Positions 7,326-13,892 are shown, counted from the first letter of the stretch. The stretch is 17,181 nucleotides of DNA from Rhodoferax sp. (GCA_020048255.1 JAIFMR010000227.1:1-17181), one strand, 5' to 3'. Notes: generated by a model not told the origin, from the letters alone. Program-made: numbers and translations.

Positions 7326-8425
7326 ACAAACCGCAAGAAGTTTTGACCGAAGTTCGAGGTCGCATGGGGCTCATCACGTTGAATCGGCCCGCGGCGATGA
7401 ACGCCTTGAGTTTGTCCATGATCAGGGCGCTCACCACCTGCTTGCTGGCATGGCGCGACGACCCGCAGATTGCGGCTGTGGCCATACGCGGCAGCAACCA
7501 GGCCGGACCGTTTGGCGCGTTTTGTGCGGGCGGCGACATCCGGTTCTTTTACCAGGCGCTACAAGAGGGTGATCCCGCCACTGAAGATTTCTTTACTGAG
7601 GAATACACCCTCAATCACCTGATTCACAGCTACACCAAGCCCTACATCGCCTTCATGGACGGTGTCGTGATGGGAGGTGGCATGGGGATCAGCCAGGGTG
7701 CGTCACACCGGCTGGTCACGGCCCGCAGCAAACTGGCCATGCCAGAGACCCTGATTGGCTTGTTTCCTGACGTGGGTGGGGGCTACTTTTTGAGTCGTTG
7801 CCCCGGTTACTCGGGTGAATGGTTGGCCTTGACGGGCACTACGCTGGGCGCCAGCGACGCCTTGGCGCTGGGATTGGCAGATCATTGCCTTGATGAGCAC
7901 CGGTTGGCTCAAGCCTGGGACGCCTTGGCGCAGATCGACCCTGGCAACGCGGTAGACCTGGCGCAATGGTTGCTGACGTTTTCTGTAGCAATGAACGCAG
8001 GTAGAGTATGGGCTAGAGAGCAAATTGATGACTACTTTTCATTGAATTCCGTGGCCGATATTGTGCGTGCCCTGGAGGCTGATGCGTCCGAGTGGTCACA
8101 GCTTACCCTGCAACAGCTGCGTCAACGCTCACCACTGATGTTGCACGTGGCGTTCGAACAAATCCGCCGTGCACGCCAGCTCAGCCTGGCAAAGGATTTG
8201 CGCATGGAGCGTGACGTGATGCGCCACTGCTTTTTTCCACGGCATTTGGCGCGCTCGGCGGGCCAAACCGAAACCGCTGAGGGCATTCGGGCGTTGGTGA
8301 TCGACAAGGACAATACACCGGTGTGGAACCCCGCGCGTATTGAAGATGTCACGCCCGACATGGTGCTGCCATTTTTTGACAGCCCCTGGGCTGCCCACTG
8401 TCACCCTTTGTGCGCGCTGAACTGA
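7322..8425 (+). CDS. Enoyl-CoA hydratase/isomerase family protein, 3-hydroxyisobutyryl-CoA hydrolase type
   Basis: This 367-residue crotonase-fold protein best fits 3-hydroxyisobutyryl-CoA hydrolase, which releases 3-hydroxyisobutyrate from its CoA ester in valine degradation. The CoA/oxyanion motif FCAGGDI (67-73), MDGVVMGGGMGIS (112-124) and PETLIGLFPDVGGGYF (141-156) are all present, with Glu142 and Asp150 at the positions used by this hydrolase subgroup. The C-terminal half, including GIRALVIDKDNTPVWNP, also follows the hydrolase rather than short enoyl-CoA hydratases (about 260 residues). The start ATG overlaps the permease stop by 4 nt. A linker around residues 221-233 (SVAMNAGRVWARE) is encoded by a degenerate repeat element read antisense. 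A 2-enoyl-CoA hydratase/isomerase with another substrate remains possible, as no other valine-pathway gene is nearby. Confidence 0.85.
   Translation: MNKPQEVLTEVRGRMGLITLNRPAAMNALSLSMIRALTTCLLAWRDDPQIAAVAIRGSNQAGPFGAFCAGGDIRFFYQALQEGDPATEDFFTEEYTLNHLIHSYTKPYIAFMDGVVMGGGMGISQGASHRLVTARSKLAMPETLIGLFPDVGGGYFLSRCPGYSGEWLALTGTTLGASDALALGLADHCLDEHRLAQAWDALAQIDPGNAVDLAQWLLTFSVAMNAGRVWAREQIDDYFSLNSVADIVRALEADASEWSQLTLQQLRQRSPLMLHVAFEQIRRARQLSLAKDLRMERDVMRHCFFPRHLARSAGQTETAEGIRALVIDKDNTPVWNPARIEDVTPDMVLPFFDSPWAAHCHPLCALN
7986..8018 (-). repeat. Degenerate interspersed element, copy 2 (within the hydrolase gene, reverse orientation)
   Basis: On the minus strand: CTCTAGCCC (8018-8010), 20 nt with TGCGT at spacer positions 11-15, GCTA (7989-7986), then CAGAAAA. 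Against the guaA copy, 23 of 33 core positions match by hand count, and 10 of the 11 bases starting at GCTA match. Against the truB copy, 23 of 33 match. It encodes a variable linker just before the conserved IDDYF segment of the hydrolase and introduces no stop. Confidence 0.55.
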
Positions 8426-8455
8426 TCAACTTCCATGGCGCGCGGCCGGCTTGCG

Positions 8456-8929
8456 TCAGCGCTGGCGTGACTTCATGGCGCGTTCCACCTCGCGCTTGCC
8501 TTCGCGGTCCTTGATGGTGTCGCGCTTGTCGTGCTCAGCCTTGCCCTTGGCCAGGGCGATCTCGCATTTGACCTTGCCGGCTTTCCAGTGCAGATTGATG
8601 GGCACCAAGGTGTAGCCCTTTTGCTCGACCTTGCCGATCAGGCGTTTGATTTCCTCCTTGTGCATCAGCAATTTTTTGGTGCGTTGCTTGTCTGGACTGA
8701 TGTGGGTGGAGGCAGTTCCGAGTGGGTTGATTTGCAGGCCAATGATGAAAAGCTCGCCGTTGCGAATCACCACATAACCATCGGTCAACTGCACTTTCCC
8801 CTCGCGCAGTGACTTGACTTCCCACCCTTCCAGCACGATGCCAGCCTCAAACCGTTCCTCAAAAAAATAGTTGAAAGCCGCCTTTTTGTTGTCGGCAATG
8901 CGGCTGGAGGTGTCAGGTTTCTTGGCCAT
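8456..8929 (-). CDS. smpB: tmRNA-binding protein SmpB
   Basis: SmpB escorts tmRNA into stalled ribosomes for trans-translation. The 157-residue product has the family features in order: IADNKKAAFNYFFEERFEAG, GWEVKSLREGKVQL, DGYVVIRNGELFI and the KRTKKLL-like basic segment (DKQRTKKLLMHK). The Lys/Arg-rich C-terminal tail (RDTIKDREGKREVERAMK) folds into a helix in the mRNA channel. Length and start (MAKKPDTSSRIADNKKA) are as usual. It is transcribed away from ratA across a 69-nt divergent gap, a neighbourhood common in proteobacteria. The hydrolase gene converges on it with a 30-nt gap in which I see no convincing intrinsic terminator. The tmRNA gene is not in this window. Confidence 0.96.
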   Translation of the reverse strand: MAKKPDTSSRIADNKKAAFNYFFEERFEAGIVLEGWEVKSLREGKVQLTDGYVVIRNGELFIIGLQINPLGTASTHISPDKQRTKKLLMHKEEIKRLIGKVEQKGYTLVPINLHWKAGKVKCEIALAKGKAEHDKRDTIKDREGKREVERAMKSRQR

Positions 8930-8943
8930 GTCTTGAGCTTGGA

Positions 8944-8949
8944 TTTATA
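8944..8949 (-). promoter_or_regulatory. Candidate -10 element for smpB
   Basis: On the minus strand the hexamer TATAAA lies 15 nt upstream of the smpB ATG. No good -35 is found at 16-18 nt spacing, so this rests on one hexamer and on its position in the divergent gap. Confidence 0.3.
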
Positions 8950-8967
8950 GGTGAATGCGAACCAGGC

Positions 8968-8978
8968 TTGACTACAAT
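8968..8978 (+). promoter_or_regulatory. Candidate -10 element for ratA-rnfH
   Basis: TACAAT at 8973-8978 (one mismatch to TATAAT) lies 20 nt upstream of the ratA ATG, preceded by TTGAC at 8968-8972. No clear -35 is found 17 nt upstream. If TACAAT is the -10, the leader is only about 12-15 nt and has no clear Shine-Dalgarno. A similar TACAAT precedes guaB. Confidence 0.4.
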
Positions 8979-8998
8979 CCCGCGCAAAGCTCTATTCT

Positions 8999-9436
8999 AT
9001 GAAAACCGTCAAAAAATCTGTCCTGATCTGGTACAACCCGGCCGAAATGTATCGGCTGGTCATCGATGTGGACTCGTATCCTCAATTTCTGCCATGGTGC
9101 GATAAAGCTCGTGTGGTCTCCCATGAAGAAAACGGCATGTTGGCCGAAATTGGTATCGCTTTCAGTGGCATCCACCAGACCTTTACCACCCAGAACACCC
9201 ACATCCCAGACCAGCAAGTGGTGATCAACCTGGTCAACGGACCCTTTTCAAAGTTGGAAGGTGAGTGGAACTTTCTTTCACTCGGCGCTGACCAGCGTGC
9301 CTGCAAGGTGGAACTGACGCTCACCTATGGTTTTGACAACACCTTGGGCAAATTGATCAGCCCGGTTTTTGACAAGATTGCCGGCAGCATGGTGGATGCT
9401 TTTGTCAAACGGGCCAAACAGGTTTACGGTGAATGA
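8999..9436 (+). CDS. ratA: RatA/PasT family protein, START-like (COQ10/SRPBCC) domain
   Basis: This 145-residue single-domain protein belongs to the SRPBCC/polyketide-cyclase-like family that includes eukaryotic COQ10 and E. coli RatA. Family marks are MKTVKKSVLIWYNPAEMYRL, DVDSYPQFLPWC and FVKRAKQVYGE at the end. E. coli RatA was described as a toxin blocking 70S formation, whereas the COQ10 relationship points to binding ubiquinone or a similar lipid; the sequence does not decide between them. The order smpB (divergent), ratA, rnfH is conserved in many proteobacteria. Its 3' end overlaps rnfH by 8 nt, so the two are probably co-translated. Confidence 0.92.
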   Translation: MKTVKKSVLIWYNPAEMYRLVIDVDSYPQFLPWCDKARVVSHEENGMLAEIGIAFSGIHQTFTTQNTHIPDQQVVINLVNGPFSKLEGEWNFLSLGADQRACKVELTLTYGFDNTLGKLISPVFDKIAGSMVDAFVKRAKQVYGE

Positions 9437-9773
9437 AACAGGCTTGCGTGTCACCGTGGTGTATTCACCTGGTCCACGGCGTGTTCACGAAGTCAAATTA
9501 AACTTGGCTGAGCCGTGTTCTGTTTTAAAGGCATTGCAGCAAAGCGGGCTGCTCCAGGCTCATCCGGAAATTGACAACGCGCAGACCCTGATGGGTGTTT
9601 GGGGTCGCCAGGTCGGTCTGAATCAACTGCTACGTGACCAAGACCGCCTCGAGGTCTACAGGCCTCTGCGGGTCGACCCCAAAGTGGCGCGGCGTGAGCG
9701 CTTCGTCAAACAAGGGGCGCGTTCTGCGGGCTTGTTTCTCAAAAAAAGAAATCCAGCCAAAACTGGCGACTGA
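9429..9773 (+). CDS. rnfH: RnfH/RatB family ubiquitin-fold protein
   Basis: The 114-residue product is a member of the RnfH (UPF0125) family, a small beta-grasp protein of unsettled function, usually found beside ratA and named for an association with rnf electron-transport genes in Rhodobacter. Visible motifs are LRVTVVYSPGPRRVHEVKLN, the GVWGRQVGLNQLLRDQDRLE block and YRPLRVDPKVARRERF. The frame is open upstream to 9369, but a start there would lie deep inside ratA. The GTG at 9429, with ACAGG six bases upstream, gives the usual N-terminus. No rnf genes are present in the window. Confidence 0.88.
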   Translation: MNETGLRVTVVYSPGPRRVHEVKLNLAEPCSVLKALQQSGLLQAHPEIDNAQTLMGVWGRQVGLNQLLRDQDRLEVYRPLRVDPKVARRERFVKQGARSAGLFLKKRNPAKTGD

Positions 9774-9803
9774 ACGCATCAGCCGTGTGCGCTGCGTTTA
9801 TTT
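9773..9803 (+). terminator. Possible terminator after rnfH
   Basis: AACGCA (9773-9778) pairs with TGCGTT (9793-9798) around a 14-nt loop that holds a short GC/GC inner pair, and is followed by TTATTT. It begins at the rnfH stop and runs into the stop of the convergent DUF4124 gene. The stem is short and the T-run interrupted, so this is only a candidate. Confidence 0.3.
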
Positions 9804-10334
9804 GCAATCGGAGTCAATGACAGACTGGATACGCTTGCCTTCGGTAGCGCGTGCTGCATCGTCCATGATTTCTCGTTCACCTTGCTTGTTGACTTGGCCT
9901 ATCCGCATACCAGAGTCCAAACTGGACTTGGCTTGTTTGGCACGCTCACAGTTCTCGGCTTTGGCCTTGCTGATCCGGTCTTCCTCGGCTTTGCGCTTGC
10001 TTGCCTCAGCCTGATCAGCTTTCTTTTTCTTCTCGGCGAGTTCCTTGTCAACGCCGCTGAGCTTAGGTGCGCTCGCTGGAGTCTGCGCAGAACCCGGGGT
10101 GGTCGCAGATGCCGCCCCGCTGGGAGCATCGCCAAAATCACCGTTCACCACGATGGTGGTGGATTTCAGCGAGCCGGGCCGCTTCAAAATATTCTTTTCA
10201 GGCACACCTGCTGGTGGCGCGCGGTCGCTGAACACCTTGCGCCCATCTTTGTCCAGCCATTGCCATTGAGCCATGGCGCCCAAAGACAGCAGCGCAACCA
10301 CAAGGAAAACGATCGGGCGGGTCAATTTGTTCAT
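9798..10334 (-). CDS. Exported DUF4124-domain protein
   Basis: The 178-residue product begins with a clear Sec signal peptide (MNKLTRP, hydrophobic FLVVALLSLGA, AMA at 20-22 with likely cleavage before Gln23). Next is the short DUF4124 module, recognised by the WQWLDKDGRKVFSDRAPPAGVP pattern (core QWLDKDGRKVFSDRAPP). The rest is a Ser/Ala/Pro-rich linker (about 70-95), a strongly charged Lys/Glu/Ala helix that may form a coiled coil (about 96-135), and a C-terminal part with two cysteines (Cys129 region and the CK end). DUF4124 proteins are common in Burkholderiales and have no assigned function; a periplasmic location is inferred. It converges on rnfH (24-nt gap) and diverges from guaB. Confidence 0.85.
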   Translation of the reverse strand: MNKLTRPIVFLVVALLSLGAMAQWQWLDKDGRKVFSDRAPPAGVPEKNILKRPGSLKSTTIVVNGDFGDAPSGAASATTPGSAQTPASAPKLSGVDKELAEKKKKADQAEASKRKAEEDRISKAKAENCERAKQAKSSLDSGMRIGQVNKQGEREIMDDAARATEGKRIQSVIDSDCK

Positions 10335-10385
10335 AGGTTGCGAGTTTATGTCAGCGTCAAAGGGGTGTATAGGGTGTCATCTTAC

Positions 10386-10425
10386 TGCGTGGGACTTGCG
10401 TATCACTGCGTTGGACGCGCATATC
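10386..10425 (+). repeat. Imperfect tandem repeat, 21-bp period, upstream of guaB
   Basis: TGCGTGGGACTTGCGTATC (10386-10404) and TGCGTTGGACGCGCATATC (10407-10425) match at 15 of 19 positions and are spaced 21 bp apart, two helical turns. They lie in the 152-nt divergent gap between the DUF4124 gene and guaB, 35 nt upstream of the proposed guaB -10. Same-face spacing would suit a dimeric regulator, but no known operator consensus is recognised. Confidence 0.35.
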
Positions 10426-10459
10426 GGAGCGACACACATCCATGCCGGCGCGCGCCAGA

Positions 10460-10478
10460 TACAATCGAGAATTTGGAG
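10460..10478 (+). promoter_or_regulatory. Candidate guaB -10 and ribosome binding site
   Basis: TACAAT at 10460-10465 is one mismatch from the -10 consensus; the -35 region is not convincing. GGAG at 10475-10478 stands 8 nt before the ATG at 10487. The short leader and good Shine-Dalgarno fix the guaB start at 10487 rather than at the in-frame ATG 45 nt upstream. Confidence 0.45.
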
Positions 10479-10486
10479 CTTACAAC

Positions 10487-11956
10487 ATGCGCCTGATTGG
10501 TAAAGCGCTCACCTTCGACGATGTTTTGTTGGTGCCAGCCTACTCCCAAGTCCTGCCCAAGGACACTTCTCTTGCCACCCGTTTCACCCGCAATATTGCA
10601 CTGAACCTGCCCTTGGTCTCGGCGGCCATGGACACGGTCACCGAATCGCGCCTGGCGATTGCCATAGCCCAGGAGGGCGGTATTGGTGTGGTGCACAAAA
10701 ACATGACCGCGCAGCAACAAGCGGCCAAAGTCGCCAAAGTCAAGCGCTACGAGTCTGGCGTGCTGCGTGATCCTGTGGTAATCACCCCGCAACACACGGT
10801 GCGCCAGGTCATGGCGCTTTCAGAACAGTTGGGCGTGTCAGGTTTTCCGGTCATTGACGGCGGCAAGGTCGCCGGTATTGTCACGGGTCGTGATTTGCGG
10901 TTTGAGACCCGTTATGACCTGCCCGTGAGCCATATCATGACCCCACGCGACAAGCTGGTGACGGTACCGGATGGCACCACCTTATCCGAAGCGAAAGTGC
11001 TGTTGAACCAGTACAAGATTGAGCGTCTGCTGGTTGTCAATGACGCGTTTGAGCTCAAGGGGCTGATCACAGTCAAAGACATCACCAAGCAAACCAGCTT
11101 TCCGGCTGCGGCGCGGGACGCCTTTGGCAAGCTGCGGGTTGCGGCGGCGGTGGGCGTGGGGGAGGGCACGGAAGAGCGCGTTGAGCTGCTGGCCCGCGCC
11201 GGGGTCGATGCCATTGTGGTCGACACAGCGCATGGCCACAGCAAAGGTGTGATTGAACGCGTACGCTGGGTCAAGCAGAATTTCCCGCAGGTTGAAGTGA
11301 TTGGCGGCAACATTGCCACCGGCGCTGCCGCTCTGGCCTTGGTCGAAGCGGGTGCGGACGCTGTCAAGGTCGGCATCGGCCCGGGCTCCATTTGCACCAC
11401 CCGTATCGTGGCAGGTGTCGGTGTGCCTCAAATCATGGCCATTGACAGTGTGGCTACGGCGCTGAAAGGCACCGGGGTTCCCCTGATTGCCGATGGCGGC
11501 ATTCGCTTCAGCGGTGACATCGCCAAGGCCATTGCCGCAGGTGCCAGCACCGTGATGATGGGCGGCATGTTTGCCGGCACGGAAGAGGCGCCTGGTGAAG
11601 TGATTTTGTTCCAGGGCCGTAGCTACAAGAGCTATCGGGGCATGGGCTCCATCGGGGCCATGCAACAAGGCAGTGCCGATCGATATTTTCAGGAATCCAG
11701 CACCGGTAACCCCAATGCAGACAAGTTGGTGCCCGAGGGTATTGAGGGCCGCGTTCCCTACAAGGGATCCATGGTTGCGATCGTTTACCAAATGGCCGGT
11801 GGTCTGCGTGCCAGCATGGGTTACTGTGGTTGTGCCACCATCGACGAGATGCAAAGCCAAGCCGAGTTTGTCGAGATCACCACGGCGGGTATTCGCGAAA
11901 GCCATGTCCATGACGTGCAAATCACCAAAGAAGCGCCCAACTACCGAGCTGAATAA
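10487..11956 (+). CDS. guaB: IMP dehydrogenase
   Basis: GuaB oxidises IMP to XMP with NAD+, the committed step of guanine nucleotide synthesis. The 489-residue product has the usual bacterial length. Its N-terminus, MRLIGKALTFDDVLLVPAYS, is standard. Two CBS domains fill about residues 92-205 (SGFPVIDGGKVAGIVTGRDL and ERLLVVNDAFELKGLITVKD). The catalytic loop GPGSICTTR carries Cys303, and the flap/active-site blocks IADGGIRFSGDIAKAIAAGA, YRGMGSIGAM and VPYKGS are intact. It is followed by guaA, which uses the product. The 125-nt gap between them holds a structured repeat that may separate their expression. Confidence 0.98.
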   Translation: MRLIGKALTFDDVLLVPAYSQVLPKDTSLATRFTRNIALNLPLVSAAMDTVTESRLAIAIAQEGGIGVVHKNMTAQQQAAKVAKVKRYESGVLRDPVVITPQHTVRQVMALSEQLGVSGFPVIDGGKVAGIVTGRDLRFETRYDLPVSHIMTPRDKLVTVPDGTTLSEAKVLLNQYKIERLLVVNDAFELKGLITVKDITKQTSFPAAARDAFGKLRVAAAVGVGEGTEERVELLARAGVDAIVVDTAHGHSKGVIERVRWVKQNFPQVEVIGGNIATGAAALALVEAGADAVKVGIGPGSICTTRIVAGVGVPQIMAIDSVATALKGTGVPLIADGGIRFSGDIAKAIAAGASTVMMGGMFAGTEEAPGEVILFQGRSYKSYRGMGSIGAMQQGSADRYFQESSTGNPNADKLVPEGIEGRVPYKGSMVAIVYQMAGGLRASMGYCGCATIDEMQSQAEFVEITTAGIRESHVHDVQITKEAPNYRAE

Positions 11957-12050
11957 GCTCACCCCCCGGCTTGCCCACTGCGTGTGGCCGCTTTCCCCCT
12001 TGCAGGTGGCAACACCAGTGGCCCGGCGAAGCCGGTTCCACGGTGTTTTT
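11957..12050 (+). repeat. GC-rich structured intergenic repeat between guaB and guaA
   Basis: Almost the whole guaB-guaA gap is a C-rich block (GCTCACCCCCCGGCTTGCCC) leading into a long hairpin. CCAC-TGCGT-GTGG forms a small stem in the first half. In the second half AACACC, TGG and CCGGC pair with GCCGG, CCA and GGTGTT around a GAA loop. The wording, especially GGCCCGGCGAAGCCGGTTCC, resembles an interspersed intergenic repeat I remember in many Comamonadaceae genomes; that recollection could not be checked. The guaA frame happens to stay open through it, which could mislead gene callers. Confidence 0.55.
12011..12050 (+). terminator. Terminator-like hairpin after guaB
   Basis: The outer stem AACACC (12011-12016) / GGTGTT (12042-12047), middle TGG/CCA and inner CCGGC/GCCGG (loop GAA at 12028-12030) make a long, GC-rich stem, directly followed by TTT (12048-12050). 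The T-run is short, so partial termination or 3'-end stabilisation of guaB mRNA is more likely than full termination. Confidence 0.4.
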
Positions 12051-12081
12051 GGCTATGACAACCACATTTATGAGCTATCGA

Positions 12082-13698
12082 ATGCATCAAAAAATACTTA
12101 TCCTTGATTTTGGCTCCCAGGTCACCCAACTGATAGCGCGGCGGGTCCGAGAAGCACATGTGTTTTGCGAAGTGCATCCCTGCGATGTGTCCGAAGACTG
12201 GATTCGCAGCTACGCCCGCGATGGCACCTTGCGCGGCATCATTTTGTCAGGCAGCCACGCCAGTGTTTATGAAGACAGCACCGACAAGGCGCCGCAAGTG
12301 GTGTTTGAGTTGGGCATTCCGGTTCTGGGGATTTGCTACGGCATGCAAACCATGGCGCACCAATTGGGTGGTTTGGTCACCAGTGGACACCAGCGCGAGT
12401 TTGGCCATGCCGATGTGCGAGCGCATGGGCACACCGCTCTGCTCAAGGGCATTCAGGATTACGCAACACCAATGGGTCATGGCATGCTAAAGGTGTGGAT
12501 GAGCCATGGCGACAAGGTGACCGAGTTACCCCCGGGTTTCAAGCTGATGGCCAGCACTGACAGTTGCCCGATTGCCGGTATGGCGGACGAAGAGCGGCGC
12601 TTTTACGCGTTGCAGTTCCACCCTGAAGTGACACACACCTTGCGTGGTGCTGCGATTCTGGAACGCTTTGTTCTGGATATTTGTGGCACGCGTGCCGACT
12701 GGATCATGGGCGACTACATCAGCGAAGCGGTCGAAAAAATCCGCGCGCAAGTGGGCGACGATGAAGTCATCTTGGGGCTGTCGGGTGGTGTCGATTCTTC
12801 TGTAGCTGCGGCACTGATTCATCGCGCCATTGGCGACCAGCTCACGTGTGTCTTCGTGGACCATGGCTTGTTGCGCCTGAATGAAGGCGACATGGTGATG
12901 GATATGTTTGTCGGCAAGCTGCATGCCAAAGTGATCCGTGTAGATGCGGCAGACCAGTTCCTGGGCCACCTCGCCGGCGTCAGCGATCCGGAAGCCAAGC
13001 GCAAGATCATTGGGCGTGAGTTTGTAGAGGTTTTTAAGGCTCAAGCCCTTTCCCTGACTGCGTCAGATGCTACAAAAAAAGGGGCAAAGTGGTTAGCCCA
13101 AGGAACCATTTATCCAGATGTGATCGAGTCTGGTGGCGCCAAGAACAAGAAGGCGGTTGTCATCAAGAGCCACCACAACGTGGGTGGTCTGCCTGAGCAA
13201 TTGGGTCTAAAGCTGCTTGAACCTCTGCGCGAACTGTTCAAGGATGAAGTACGCGAGCTGGGCGTCGCACTGGGCTTGCCCTACAACATGGTCTATCGTC
13301 ACCCGTTTCCTGGTCCTGGATTGGGCGTGCGGATATTGGGCGAGGTCAAAAAGGAATATGCCGACCTCCTGCGCCGGGCAGATGCCATCTTCATTGAGGA
13401 ATTGCACAACTTTATTGATGAGTCCACTGGCAAGAGCTGGTACGACTTGACCAGCCAGGCATTTACAGTGTTTTTGCCCGTGAAGAGCGTGGGCGTGATG
13501 GGGGATGGGCGTACGTACGATTATGTGGTGGCGCTGCGTGCGGTGCAAACCAGTGACTTCATGACGGCTGATTGGGCAGAGCTGCCCTACGCCTTGCTGA
13601 AAAAGGTGTCGAGTCGCATCATCAACGAAGTGCGCGGTATCAACCGAGTGACCTACGATGTGAGCAGCAAGCCACCGGCAACCATTGAGTGGGAATAG
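12082..13698 (+). CDS. guaA: GMP synthase (glutamine-hydrolysing)
   Basis: GuaA aminates XMP to GMP using ATP and glutamine. The 538-residue product has an N-terminal class I glutamine amidotransferase with nucleophile Cys85 (GICYGMQ) and His180/Glu182 (FHPEV). An ATP-pyrophosphatase domain follows, with the P-loop SGGVDSS at 234-240, and then the C-terminal dimerisation domain with RHPFPGPGLGVRILGE. The ATG at 12082 (MHQKILILDFGSQV) is chosen because this is how relatives begin; the frame is open to 11971 but the extra residues are read from the intergenic repeat. ATG 12070 is a close alternative, and neither has a strong Shine-Dalgarno. Residues about 319-334 (KAQALSLTASDATKKG) exceed what I expect between EVF and AKWLAQGTIYPD, and correspond to an embedded repeat element. 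Confidence 0.97.
   Translation: MHQKILILDFGSQVTQLIARRVREAHVFCEVHPCDVSEDWIRSYARDGTLRGIILSGSHASVYEDSTDKAPQVVFELGIPVLGICYGMQTMAHQLGGLVTSGHQREFGHADVRAHGHTALLKGIQDYATPMGHGMLKVWMSHGDKVTELPPGFKLMASTDSCPIAGMADEERRFYALQFHPEVTHTLRGAAILERFVLDICGTRADWIMGDYISEAVEKIRAQVGDDEVILGLSGGVDSSVAAALIHRAIGDQLTCVFVDHGLLRLNEGDMVMDMFVGKLHAKVIRVDAADQFLGHLAGVSDPEAKRKIIGREFVEVFKAQALSLTASDATKKGAKWLAQGTIYPDVIESGGAKNKKAVVIKSHHNVGGLPEQLGLKLLEPLRELFKDEVRELGVALGLPYNMVYRHPFPGPGLGVRILGEVKKEYADLLRRADAIFIEELHNFIDESTGKSWYDLTSQAFTVFLPVKSVGVMGDGRTYDYVVALRAVQTSDFMTADWAELPYALLKKVSSRIINEVRGINRVTYDVSSKPPATIEWE
13040..13072 (+). repeat. Degenerate interspersed element, copy 3 (within guaA)
   Basis: CTCAAGCCC (13040-13048), 20 nt with TGCGT at spacer positions 11-15, GCTA (13069-13072), then CAAAAAAA. 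It has the same architecture and spacer length as the copies in truB and the hydrolase gene, and is in the same reading frame as the truB copy. It encodes an apparent insertion in GuaA between the P-loop part and the AKWLAQGTIYPD motif. Confidence 0.6.
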
Positions 13699-13720
13699 CA
13701 ACGTTGCACACCATTTGGTG
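13698..13720 (+). other. Two adjacent palindromes just after guaA
   Basis: GCAACGTTGC (13698-13707) is a perfect 10-bp palindrome starting at the last base of the guaA stop. CACCA-TT-TGGTG (13709-13720) follows one base later. Neither is followed by a T-run. The remaining gap to 13892 holds a possible promoter and a tiny open frame, and nothing else I can name. Confidence 0.3.
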
Positions 13721-13786
13721 CTTCCAACAGCAAACACCCTCATTGAATCAGCGCGTCAGATAGTGGGGTCTCTTCGATTTGGAATT

Positions 13787-13795
13787 TGCTAAGAT
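13787..13795 (+). promoter_or_regulatory. Candidate extended -10 promoter upstream of the small membrane protein
   Basis: TGC followed by TAAGAT (13790-13795) fits an extended -10 (TGnTAnnnT). No good -35 is seen. It would place transcription start about 90 nt upstream of the ATG at 13892 and serve the small membrane protein, tadA and ldcA. Confidence 0.3.
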
Positions 13796-13832
13796 TCATC
13801 CATCACTCCGTGGACCTTCCGCGATTGCGCCA

Positions 13833-13892
13833 ATGTATTACCCACCTCAGTTCGCCGAACTTCATTGGCCACAACGGCTGGAGCCAAACTGA
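13833..13892 (+). CDS. Possible 19-residue leader peptide
   Basis: The open frame MYYPPQFAELHWPQRLEPN ends in a TGA whose A is the first base of the ATG of the next gene (TGATG). Such a one-base overlap is typical of translational coupling. No clear Shine-Dalgarno precedes its ATG, and a 20-codon frame can arise by chance, so it is listed only as a possibility. Confidence 0.2.
   Translation: MYYPPQFAELHWPQRLEPN

Noticed and set aside
8426..8490. Direct repeat CATGGCGCG (8433-8441 and 8474-8482) at the hydrolase/smpB junction
   Set aside because: Nine bases in GC-rich sequence, partly in smpB coding sequence, with no other sign of mobility; probably chance.
9369..9428. RnfH start 60 nt upstream, inside ratA
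   Set aside because: The extra residues come from the other frame of ratA; GTG 9429 has an AGG at suitable spacing and gives the family N-terminus.
10442..10486. Upstream start for GuaB
   Set aside because: It would place the proposed -10 and the GGAG ribosome binding site inside the coding region; IMP dehydrogenases begin at MRLIGKALTFDD.
10982..11962. Long open frame on the minus strand opposite guaB (326 codons)
   Set aside because: Its composition is that of an antisense shadow, and guaB on the other strand is unambiguous.
11971..12081. N-terminal extension of GuaA (37 extra residues)
   Set aside because: The extra residues are translated from the GC-rich intergenic repeat and hairpin; GuaA proteins begin at the MHQKILILDF region.
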